DNA of 64,000 nucleotides from Atrina japonica (lineage: Eukaryota; Mollusca; Bivalvia; Pterioida; Pinnidae), in contig BROG01000912.1 in assembly GCA_030159075.1 (NCBI GenBank), forward strand, positions 62,001-126,000. The letters are read 5' to 3'. The position numbers and the translations under genes are program-made. The notes beneath the pieces are model-generated. The model was not told where the DNA came from, did not search any database, and worked only from the letters and a program-made list of their open reading frames with translations. This document shows, one piece after another, positions 11,702 to 31,747 of this stretch (position 1 is the first letter of the stretch; every line of letters begins with the position of its first letter).

Positions 11702-11850
11702 CGTACATAGGCGTCAGAACGGGGGGCTTAGCCCCCTTTTTGGCAAAGATAGACATAGGTGTTAAAAATCCAGACGTTACTGGCGTGTGTATGTGTTTTA
11801 AGTTGGTTTAGCCCCCCCTCACGTTCAATTTGCTTCCGACGCTGATGACG
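11702..11850. repeat. 'ggcttagcccc' dispersed repeat with 'ggcgtcagaac' ends
   Basis: It runs from acataggcgtcagaac through ggcaaagatagacataggtg and gtgttttaagttggtttagcc to gcttccgacgctgatg. The ends are partly complementary (short TIR). Confidence 0.7.
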
Positions 11851-12594
11851 TATATTCAGAATTAAAATTAATAAACGCTCAAAAGCACTTTTTCACAGTA
11901 TACAATTTCTATTCATCATACAAAATTTAATATACACAATTTCATTAGCTGCTTTGCTTTATAAGCAGTGTCCTAAATTAAGACACCGGGAGTGACAAAG
12001 AAATATTTTGTTCTGATTTATTTAAAATAAACTAAACAAAAAATAACATCCGCTGGCGGTGGTCTTTGAGCGTTTACTTAGGCCCCCAAACGTATAATAA
12101 CGGGTTCGATCATCAATAACGTTCCGTACATAGAACTGTTTGTTCTTGAACAAACACTCGGTATGAATAGCCTAATAAATCCCTGGTCGGACAAGCATGG
12201 CACGTAAATAAAATCCCTGCTGCATTGGCATCGGTGCATATCACAAGTCGAAATTGGTGGCAATTGGAGACGAGAATGTTGAGGTCGTAAAGATGTATGC
12301 TGAATCATACATGGCGTTTGGGGTGTAAAGAAATTCTTCGGAAAAAATGAAGAGAATTAAAGATTTGTGGGGAAATAATTCACATCAATAATCCTAGTTT
12401 TCATAGGTAATATCTATTAGGTGTATGGTTACCTCTGTTGTCACTGACGGATCCAGACGAGGTAAAACGCGGTGTTGTCTCCTTTAATTTTAGTTGAAAG
12501 ATAAGATGCTTTAGATGACATATTAAGATTATAGTATAAGTGTCTAGAAACCGAAAAATAATCTTTTTTCATTAATTAAATTAATACGGACCCT
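11851..12594. other. No recognisable gene
   Basis: A 76-codon frame on - at 12078-12308 has no recognisable domain and is probably chance. Confidence 0.4.
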
Positions 12595-12665
12595 ACAATC
12601 ATTGCATCTGTATTTGGGTCAATAAATTATGTATATCTGTATTTGGGTCAATAAACTATGTATCA
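12595..12665. repeat. Tandem duplication of ~32 bp
   Basis: 'atctgtatttgggtcaataaa' followed by 'tatgtat' occurs twice in a row just before the SINE at 12680. Confidence 0.75.
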
Positions 12666-12679
12666 ATTTTATACATTAA

Positions 12680-12945
12680 TTGGAGAGGCGTCGTGGCTCC
12701 GCGGTAGAGAGCTCGATTCGCAACCGGAGGGTCGCGGAATAGAGCCTCGGCGGAGTCGCCTGGCTTTTCCTGTCCTTCGGATGAGGCAGTAAAAACCGAG
12801 GTCCCGTGCCATTGTAGGTGTTAACACTTCTCAATGGCCGTAATTGCCGAGTATAGGCCAAAATTTGAAGCCCTTCACCGGCTTTTGGCGACATCTCCTT
12901 ATCAGTGAAAGATCCTTCAGTGGGATTTTAAACAAGAACTACAAA
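12680..12945 (+). mobile_element. SINE with family-1 body but a different tRNA-like head
   Basis: The body from 12765 on ('cctgtccttcggatgag', 'cagtaaaaaccgagg', 'ctcaatggccgtaattgccgag') is that of family 1. The head is unrelated to the others: gaggcgtcgtggctccgcgg, with a B-box-like ggtcgcggaatagagcc. Confidence 0.75.
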
Positions 12946-13219
12946 AACAACGCAGGCAACAAAACATGTATAAACAGTGGCGACAATATATATATATGCT
13001 ACAACACCCCAACCATGCTGTTTTCGGAACTCTGGTCATTAACATGTACTTAAAATGGAATTTCTTTCTTTGATTGAAAATAATTTTAAAAATATGGATT
13101 GCAAAAATAAATCAAACACCTTTCCACTTTTTAGCTTATTTTCAAATTTGGATATACATGTACTAATAAGATATTGTTTAAAAGAATTCGATTGTGACGA
13201 TTTTATCAATAAACAAACC

Positions 13220-14561
13220 CATAGGCGTAGGAACCCACTTTTTTCACATACATTTTTTTACATACATGTATTACTATCACGCCTGGAATTCAGAAAAAGA
13301 TTTCCCACAGCTTTTAAATTAGGGCCTACCAAAATTTGGGCGCCTCGCTACGCTCAGGGAAACATTCACATATACTCTTCCTTCCCTCTAACTCAAAATC
13401 CTGGATCCACACTGGCTTTGTCTGTATATTTTGGATTTGATGGATTTGGTTTGCCTTACATATCGGTCAAGATAATTTCGTTTGCGTTTTCTCAGCATGC
13501 ATGAATATAAATTTATTTGTAAACAAAATTTGCATTGGATCATAATGTATACGATTTCCCTTGTGTTATTATTACCAGCTAAAGATCTGAAAATTTAATC
13601 ATCAATGATATCCAATTCGTTTCACATAATGAACGCACCATTTGCACGTGTACAGTGTGTTGTCACCCACCCACCTAAACAAAACCTTTGAGCCGCCCCT
13701 GAAAGATCTGTCAATTTAAGGAAATATTTGGCCGGAATAAAATCGAGTTGCAATGTAATAATTAACTCTCTGAGCTTTTAAAATTGAACATTTCTGGACC
13801 TAGTTGGGAACGGGGAAACGATTATTTTGTGTCTGGACGCTAGAGAATACCTCATCTGGCTCCCGATTAATCAAATGTCTACAAGAAAATGCTTCTACAG
13901 GCTTCCAAATAAAAAAAAATATGTCGTTTTTATTAGGGTCCATAGAAATACCAAAAACAACACAGATTTACCGAAAACAAGACAAAAGGCACTGAAAACA
14001 CCAATATAAATCCGACAAACAACTTAAATACTATCGATATTAATATTTTACAGAAACTGGATACATTTGAAAGAAGGTAATAGATATTTGATACACAAGT
14101 CATGCCGATGAACACTGTTTGACACAATAACATATCCCGACCCTCTAATGAAATATTGCCTCACAATTAATCTAACACATGAAATTTTGCATAGTGAGCA
14201 GGATAGCGTGCCGCTAAAATTGATAAAATAGATGTAAAACCCTTAACATTTCAATAAAATGTCGGGAAATTAAAAACAGATTTCCCCAAATTTTTGCGCT
14301 TCGCTCAGTCCGGCATATGAATTTTAAAATTACAACCACTCAAATTTGAAATCCTCAGTCTGCATTTGATGATGTATTTCTTGCGTCACAAAAAATATAA
14401 TTTTATATCACCAGCCTAAAACAGCCACCTTTTAATTTTTTTTCTGTATATATTTATTACATGATCAAAAGGCACATGGAAATATTTTTACCGTCAAAAA
14501 CATATTCATTTAACAAAATATGCCCCCCACACACTCTTTTGGTTTTTTTCCTACGCCACTG
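13220..14561. mobile_element. Putative element with 'cataggcgtaggaa' ends
   Basis: The start cataggcgtaggaaccc and the end ttttttcctacgccactg are inverted. The inside carries the 'cctggaattcagaaaaagattt' and 'cgcctcgctacgctcag' segments that recur at 41545-41900 and 52680-52850. A 149-codon frame across 13055-13504 is part of this repeat and is not a gene. Confidence 0.45.
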
Positions 14562-14958
14562 AAACCCGTATTTAGTTCAAATTGATGAAAAATGCATTTG
14601 CACAGTTGAATCTATTTTACCTTGGTAAATATTTCGAACACACCCAAAAGTGGAATTGATAGCGGGCAGGCAGTTCTGTTAATCGAATTGCGAGCTGAAA
14701 TTTGCCAACTGATTTATAGTCTCATGCCAGTCATATCAACATATACAGACGTAACGATGGGGGAGCGCCGCTACCATGTCACGAGCAATAAACATTGTCA
14801 AACAAATTTTCTGGACGAACTGTCTCCTGGGGGCTACTACGTACATATATGTATACATACGTATATATTTATATATAGTCTGCTTCAGACTGAGAGGGAG
14901 AACGTAGAACGTCGGAATGAAAGATATATTCCCAGGCATGTTCTTCGGAAACGAAAAG

Positions 14959-15247
14959 AGCCGGCCTGGCTCAGTCGGTAGCGCGCTCGATTCTGGATCC
15001 GTGAGGTCGTGAGTTCGAGTTCCGCCGGCGACAGGTTGGTTTCCTGTCTTTCGGATGAGACAGTAAAAACTGTAGGTCCCGTGTCACAGTAGGTGTCGGC
15101 ACGTTAAAGAACCCTCACTGCTCAATGGCCGTAAGTGCCGAGCATAGGCCAAAATTTGAAACCCTTCACCGGCATTTGGTGACGTCTCCTTATGAGTGAA
15201 ATATTCTTGAATGGGACGTTAAACAACAATAAACAAACAAACAAATC
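14959..15247 (+). mobile_element. tRNA-derived SINE (family 1)
   Basis: The head agccggcctggctcagtcgg carries the A box, and gtgagttcgagttcc is the B box. The body and the tail of 'aacaaacaaacaaa' follow. The flanking repeat cggaaacgaaaag (14946-14958 and 15248-15260) is the target-site duplication. Confidence 0.9.
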
Positions 15248-15357
15248 CGGAAACGAAAAGGGTAAATGCAGAAATCCATATTTAACAAAAACATGAGTAC
15301 CGGTAGATCCCCAAAATTGGCGATTATAAATAGACTACCTATAAGTAAAAGAGTAGT

Positions 15358-16255
15358 CAGGGGCGGATCCAGGAATTTTCATAGAGGGGGTTTTAAGTTT
15401 AGGGGGGGGGGGCTGACAAGACGCAGTACGGTTGTATATGCTACGCTCTTTCTGAAAGAATTTGATATCACCGATCTCATCGATGATAAAAATTCTAGAT
15501 ATTTAATTGATAATAAGACAAGAGAAAATCGTATAATCCCTACATTTCGATCAAATGCAAATTTTGTTTACAAATAAATTTTCATATTCACACATGCTGA
15601 AAATGCAAACGAAAAAATTTCTTTTCCGATATTTTGGGCTAACACTTCAGAGAGAAACTGTGATGAAACAAAGCGTAGTCAAAAGTCATAAAATCCAAAA
15701 TATACAGACAAGGCCAGGGTGGATACAGTATTTCAACTAGATGGAAGGAAAAGTAAACAATTGCTTTCGTAAGCCGGCCTGGCTCAGTTGGTAGCGCGCT
15801 CGACTCTCGGTCGTGAGTTCGAGTGCAGCCGGTTGCAGGTTGGTTTCCTGTCCTTCGGACGAGACAGTAAAAAACCGAGGTGCCGTGCCACAGTAGGCGT
15901 CGACACGTTAAAGAACCCTCACTGCTCAATGGCCGTAAGTGCCGAACATAGGCCAAAATTTGAAGCTCTTCACCGGCATTTGGTGACGTCTCCATACCTT
16001 TGAAATATTCTTGAGTGGGACGTTAAACAACAATAAACAAACGAACAAACAATCGGGAACCGAGGCGCGAATATTTTGGTAGTTTATTTTCATTTACTTT
16101 CCAACTTTTTTATTTAAAAATGTATTGATTTTAACATTACTTTGTCAACTTCTGGGCTTTTGAGTTTAATTTTTACTGCACACACATCTATACTTTGGTG
16201 TTCAAAAGGGGACTGCGTATGCCATTTACGCCCCCCACCCTTGAATCCGCCACTG
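15358..16255. mobile_element. Putative element with 'caggggcggatcc' ends, holding a SINE
   Basis: caggggcggatccagg at the left and cttgaatccgccactg at the right are inverted. The family-1 SINE at 15772 lies inside, so it came later. A lone end (tggcggattcaagggg) is at 39350. Confidence 0.5.
15772..16051 (+). mobile_element. tRNA-derived SINE (family 1), second tandem-neighbour copy
   Basis: It has the same head, body and tail as the copy at 14959, in the same orientation and about 520 bp away. A short deletion lies between the A and B boxes. It sits inside the short-TIR element at 15358-16255. Confidence 0.88.
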
Positions 16256-16259
16256 CTAC

Positions 16260-17123
16260 TCGTATGGTATTTTTTTCTCGGTGAATAAATCAAATGGAAA
16301 TCTTTTTTAGGCTAATTTGATGACGAGTGCATATAAATGTCAGTTTTGATGACAATTATTACAGGTGATGGTGGTAACTCGGTATTCCTTGTCATCAATT
16401 TACAAGTCCATTGAACCTGATGGTAGCCCGCTGTTCTCGATCAAACAACATTTTCACATCTGACATCTTAATTCTGATAACATGACAAACTCGCTTTATT
16501 TTCATTTTTCGTCGGACAAAGAATTCTGACATATGACAGTTCATTTACGAAATGTTTATGTTAAGCAAACAAGGCCACTACAATTATTTTTTTGTTTTTG
16601 TTTGTATATTTGTAGGCATTTAATCCCGAAACCAAGAATGGAATATTGTTTAGAAGACGACACATTTCATGCAGCAGAGATGATATTGATAATGGTTTAA
16701 AGACGTAGAAATGATTTATTTTAAAATCTCATTTTGGTTAGATACGGTGGATAAAACGACTTTGTGTTACATTTTGGTTAGTAACTAAACATCCGAAACA
16801 AATATAATCCTTCTATATACAGATGAATATATAAATACATGAAATGATATATGTAAGGATAATCGTGCGACTGAATTCTCATAACTTAACGAGAAACAAA
16901 TATAACTTAAACAGGACCTAACATAACGGGAATGCCAAGAAGATGTATAGTGTTATCGCGCTGTCATTATTGAAATATACATAAAAGGTGGTTTTTTTGT
17001 GCTGGTATATTTTTTCTTCAGCAGTAGTTTTTGTCTTTCAAGAAATGTAAACTTAGTTACGTAAGCATTAAACAGATTAAATTCCTAAACTTGGCGTTGA
17101 TTTAAGAATCTGTTTTTAGAAAA
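16260..17123. other. Upstream region of the transporter gene
   Basis: AT-rich, without a clear core promoter. A polypyrimidine/AG (tgtttttag, ends 17119) just before the start codon suggests that transcription begins further upstream, in an exon I cannot place. Confidence 0.4.
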
Positions 17124-27183
<10,060 letters not shown>

Positions 27184-27442
27184 GTTTTATATGTAAAGTG
27201 ATTTAAAAAGAGGTGTTATTTTTATCAGGATCTGTAAGTTATCTGTTCTGTTGTGGTAAATGCAGTTTTGTTTACCTTAAATTCCCTCATCAATGTATAA
27301 AACAAGGAGAAAGGGGAAAATCAATGCCAGTGTGACCATCAATTTTATTTATACAATTCCATGAGTCTTGGTGGAACATTTAATGAAATTAACCAGAGTA
27401 TTAAAAATATAGTATAATATACAAACTAAATATTATATACCA

Positions 27443-27448
27443 AATAAA
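27443..27448 (+). promoter_or_regulatory. Candidate polyadenylation signal of the transporter gene
   Basis: AATAAA lies about 260 bp after the stop codon of the transporter gene, in AT-rich DNA. The position is plausible for a short 3' UTR, but such hexamers are common here. Confidence 0.4.
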
Positions 27449-28194
27449 TATTATATACTTGGAAAGTTTCGCCCATGATTATTCTCCTCCCTTTTCGACA
27501 GGAAATATATTCACTCCATCTTAAATTCGCCCTAAATCCCTATAGTCTTATTGATGACACGTATATCCCCGCTTCAGTTATTCAACTTTAAAATTTCGAT
27601 ATCATTATAAATTCGCTCTCATCCAAGAACGAACTTGATCTAAACATGCCGTACAATTGCGGATCACATACATGATGGGACCAGGTGTACAGAAACATCT
27701 AGAAGTGTTTAATATGCTATGTCTAGTCGTCCTGTACCTCTTAACCCTTTCAGTATTACAGAACATGATATATAAGAAGAATGACCGCTCTTTAGATACC
27801 TAGGGGTAAAAAGATTAATTAGGGATGCAAGGTTTAAAAATTGAATAAAAAAAATATCGCATCTATTGTCCTTAGATGTGACCCTTTGAGATCATCGGTG
27901 GCGTTTTCGTAGAATTATACCAAAATGTAAACAATTCGTCAAGACCGTCGGGAAGTGATATTTTAAGTATTTATCATACTTTTTTATCCACCATGAATTG
28001 CGGTACTATTTATGAACGCACATGGAATGACGCCAGACGTCATATAGTAATTAATATGTTTGTTAAATATTCATGGGCAAAGTAGTGGCGACCATATTGT
28101 TTTCAGAAAATGAAATTGCGGTATGATTTAATTCAGTAGTTATATTAGGTTATAAGATAAATAGAATAGATGGTTGGTGTCTGAAAATACAGGA

Positions 28195-28280
28195 TGTATT
28201 TGAACTCAGGTCAGAAAAACGACACTGGTTCGACAATGGTGGTCTCCTAACAGAAGTGATCTTTAGATGGGGTTCCACTG
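28195..28280. mobile_element. Fragment of a 'cagtggaacccc' MITE
   Basis: Only the right terminus (ggggttccactg, followed by TA) and neighbouring 'gtggtctcctaa' sequence are present. Confidence 0.45.
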
Positions 28281-28439
28281 TATAGTAATTATAACGTGAA
28301 TAAAACTTCATTTGTATGCATGGAATTTCTTTTCTATCTTTCATGTCCCTTGAAGTTCAATATTATTCCATGTAATGATTTTACAATTTCCCAGGTATTT
28401 TCTTTGCATTCCTAACCACCACTATGTTGTAGGAAATGC

Positions 28440-29085
28440 AAAACAAGAGACCCAATTGGCGTTAACAGTCACCTGAGTAAAACATGATACAGTGAGAATA
28501 GGCATGTCATTAGTCTCTGAGATGCATCTTTATAATGATGTATGAAGGTTATGTCCTTCTTGGCGCCTTTTGGGGCTCCTTTTGGTCCTAGACCCCTTTT
28601 CCATTGCAAATTTTATGTGGATTTATATGGGAATACGTACTGCTAAGTTTTGTTAAAATTTGGATACTTGTTCCTGTGAAAAAAATCTAAATGTTTCAAA
28701 TTTGACAACAAACCTATATTTTCTGTTTACTTTTTCACCTGTGACCTTAACCATTGATCTCATGAGTCTGAAATTTTGTCGCAATGATCTTTAACTTAAG
28801 TAATTCCTAAAAACTTTCTCATATATCTTTGTATATAAAAAGTCAAACAGTTTTTAGTTATGAAGTCATTTGTATACAACTGCAACATTTGTTATTGAAG
28901 CGCCAACTAGTAACTCGTATATGGTCAGATTTCGTTTTTGTTTGCATATTTTGTAGATATTGACTTATCAATCATACATACAAAATTTGAAAGTTATCTG
29001 ATAATTTTTCATGAAAAGGCGATTTTAACAATATTCCAAGTTTTGGTCCTTTTTGGTCTTAGCCATCTATCGTTCACAAACTGTG
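28440..29085. repeat. Dispersed 'cacctgagtaaaacatg' type repeat
   Basis: It shares phrasing with the repeats at 56400 and 61050 ('ccttttggtcct', 'cctgtgaccttaacc', 'ggtcctttttggtcttagcc'). This suggests one large family of decayed repeats. Confidence 0.5.
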
Positions 29086-29111
29086 CGGTTTCGCATGGGA
29101 ATACCCCTCTC

Positions 29112-29180
29112 CGGTAATAGAATCACCATGGGGTCATTCGATCGCGATAAAATGACCCCGAGGTCATTCTATCGCGGGGA
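29112..29180. repeat. Short quasi-palindromic repeat 'ggtcattctatcgcg'
   Basis: Two direct copies of ggtcatt(c)gatcgcg / ggtcattctatcgcgg frame an inverted 'aatgacccc'. The local GC content is far above the surroundings. Confidence 0.6.
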
Positions 29181-30039
29181 CAACATATCGTATGACACTG
29201 GTAACCGGTCACAATAATGGTATTTAAATATGATAGTGACTATTCCTTCGCAAAACGCTCGGCATGCGAAGTGAAAGTCACGTGTTTTGTGTGAGACTGA
29301 AAACTGAGGTCACGTGTCACGGCAGGCATGATACCTAAAAGAACCTCTCTGCATGGCGTCAGTCCATTGCACGGTTTGTTCTTCGACAGCCTACTGAACT
29401 AATACAACATCCAATTATCTGGAGCAATTAAGTGGCCAAATGAAGGAGCTTACCTGTGTAATTAACCTGTTCATCTTTATTTGTTTTGAACTTGCTTTAA
29501 ATTAATTGAATTTATGCATAAAAGCAATTAGAACCATTACATGTATACAGATGAATCTTTATTGCATAGGATTTTAAGCTTTACAGTCGATAACATTACG
29601 AATGATGCATGTTAATAGTATTTGATGCCATTTGTTCTAGAAATCTAACAAAAATGATATAATATTGTTAGATTTATAGTATTACTGTCTTAATAAGTTT
29701 TGTTCATTCATTCCCATAAGAACATAGAAAACATTTTCTTACAAATGCGTAATATCTCAATGTTAATGCGATATGAATTTCTGGTTTTATTATTATTTAA
29801 TTCTGATTAACTCGTGAGAAGGGCAGTAATGCAGCGTGATTTTAAATTACATGTATAAATAGAATTGACTAAAAGTCATGACATTGTACATTTAAGCAGT
29901 TGTGCCATTGACACAAGTATATAATATGTATCACATGAAAGTTTTCAAAATTTTATTAAATGTAAATGTTATTTTTAAAACATCTGACTTTTATATCTTT
30001 ATTTAAGTTGCATACACACATTCCATACTTTTTAAATTG
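29181..30039. other. Intergenic, no gene seen
   Basis: 29270-29420 faintly resembles a SINE body ('gagactgaaaactgaggtcacgtgtca', 'gcatggcgtcagtcc'). The remainder is AT-rich. Confidence 0.4.
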
Positions 30040-30190
30040 CTACAGGTAAATTTCTTTAAGCGGTGTTGTTTTAGTTCGGTAGTCGTTCGGGGATCACACC
30101 CATAGGACAGCCCCAAATTCATAACACATCACCTAAAGCTGGTGATATCTCCATATAAGTGAAAAATTCTAAACAGGATGTAAACAACAG
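30040..30190 (+). mobile_element. Degenerate 3' fragment of a family-1 SINE
   Basis: It keeps 'ctggtgatatctccatataagtgaaaaattct' type sequence and the end 'ggatgtaaacaacag', without a head. Confidence 0.5.
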
Positions 30191-30985
30191 TAAAACTTAT
30201 CAAGCATATTATACCTGGGGACAGTTTTACGAAAGTTTCGAAACTCTTAATCCTAAGTCTTAGTCCTAATTGTCATGGGAGTGACCAGTCGGCAATGCGT
30301 TGCCATGGTATTTAAGACTAAAATTACGACTTTGATGATAACCAGCGCATCACATGTATATTATCTCACAGTTAAAAAGACATAATTTGCATTTTTAACA
30401 CATGTATTGTATCCTTTACGAATCACAGACAAATACTGCCCAGTTTTGTAATAAAAATTGAAATCCAGGACAACTCATATATTTGACGTTTCGATATATT
30501 GTATAATTACTTCATCAAAGTAAAGAGTTATCGTTAAACCTAGAACCATCCTGCGAAAGCCACTTTAATCGCAGAAAGCCACAAATTATTAAATAGATCG
30601 AGTTAAACGCGGAAAGATAATAATAAAACTTAACATGGGGCATGGTATTCTGGTTTATGTCCATGACGAATATTTGTTTGATGGTTTGGAGAATTAAAAG
30701 ACAATCTGGACATCATGTGACTAACTGATATTATAATCATTTTCTTACTTTCTTGGCACGGAAGGTTGTTATAGTAATTAGTTGTCTTTCGTCAGTACAT
30801 CTAAAGAATGTAAAGCTGATACAATAAGTGAATTAGGATTGCCACAATCAAAATCTAATTCAAATAAAGTTCCTATACGTCGTGACAAAATAATATCAAG
30901 TTACTTTTCTTATATATTCTATTGTCTTTTACGGTTTGCATTTCCTAAACAATATGATACAAACATCTCGTTTCCTTTAACGTAA

Positions 30986-31240
30986 ACGTGGCCGAGTGGT
31001 TGGAGCATCGCGCTTTGAACCATGAAGTCTCTCAGTTCTGCTAAATGCAAGTTCAAGCCCTGCTGAAACCTGAGCTCATTTCTGTGAGAAAGTTTGCCAG
31101 TTTACTGCGGGAGGCCTGTGGTCTCTTCCCGGGTACATTGTAACCGGGTTCTCTCCTCCATCAATAAAAACTGGTTGCTACCATATAACTGAAAAACTGT
31201 AGAGCGTGGCGTGAATTTCTATAAATCATTAAACATCGCA
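30986..31240 (+). mobile_element. tRNA-derived SINE (family 2, Leu/Ser-like head)
   Basis: The head has a textbook A box (gtggccgagtggttgg) and a B box (aagttcaagccc), giving a long-variable-arm shape. The body has 'gtgagaaagtttgccagttt', 'ggtctcttcccgggtac', 'ttgtaaccgggttctctcctcc' and 'aactgaaaaactgtagagc'. Confidence 0.8.
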
Positions 31241-31747
31241 TAAAATCAAACTTAATAAGAAATTTTAAATGTCTGATATCTATGATCATTAAAGCACCGA
31301 TTCCTGACCCTGACGTAAACCTCGTTTTTATTATTTTGCCTTCTCTGTTCCGTCTTTGTAAAATGTGTCAATACACAATATACATACGGTGAAAAGGTTA
31401 CAAAAAGAATATAATACAAAGTGTTATAATCAATGATAAATAAAATATTTTTATTTTGTAAAAATATATTAATTGAGTCGAGACGGCCACACGTCTTATC
31501 ATGATAAATTATTACAGTTCATACAATTATTTAACATAAGACATTTGAAAAGAAAATCAGTGATTTCAAAATGCACATATGCATTTATACATACAAATAT
31601 ACATAATACAGACGCAAGAGTAGTTTACAACGGACTCCACAAGTAAAATTTTAAACCTGCGAAAGTTATGTTCTTTTACAAAAACAAATACACACGGCAT
31701 TAACTATTTTGTTGCGCCGTCGACATGCTGAATAGAATGTTGATACG

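Larger units (their letters stand above)
27200..28440. other. Intergenic, no gene seen
   Basis: It starts with the likely 3' UTR of the transporter gene. Apart from the MITE fragment at 28195 nothing stands out. Confidence 0.4.

Noticed and set aside
13055..13504. 149-codon frame on +
   Set aside because: Its second half lies in a dispersed repeat seen again at 41790 and 52680, and the first half has no recognisable domain.
14961..15035. tRNA gene in the 'ggcctggctcagtcggtagcgcgc' sequence
   Set aside because: A and B boxes are present, but it is the head of a SINE with a body, tail and target duplication. The same holds at 9270-9336, 15774-15840 and 30986-31060.
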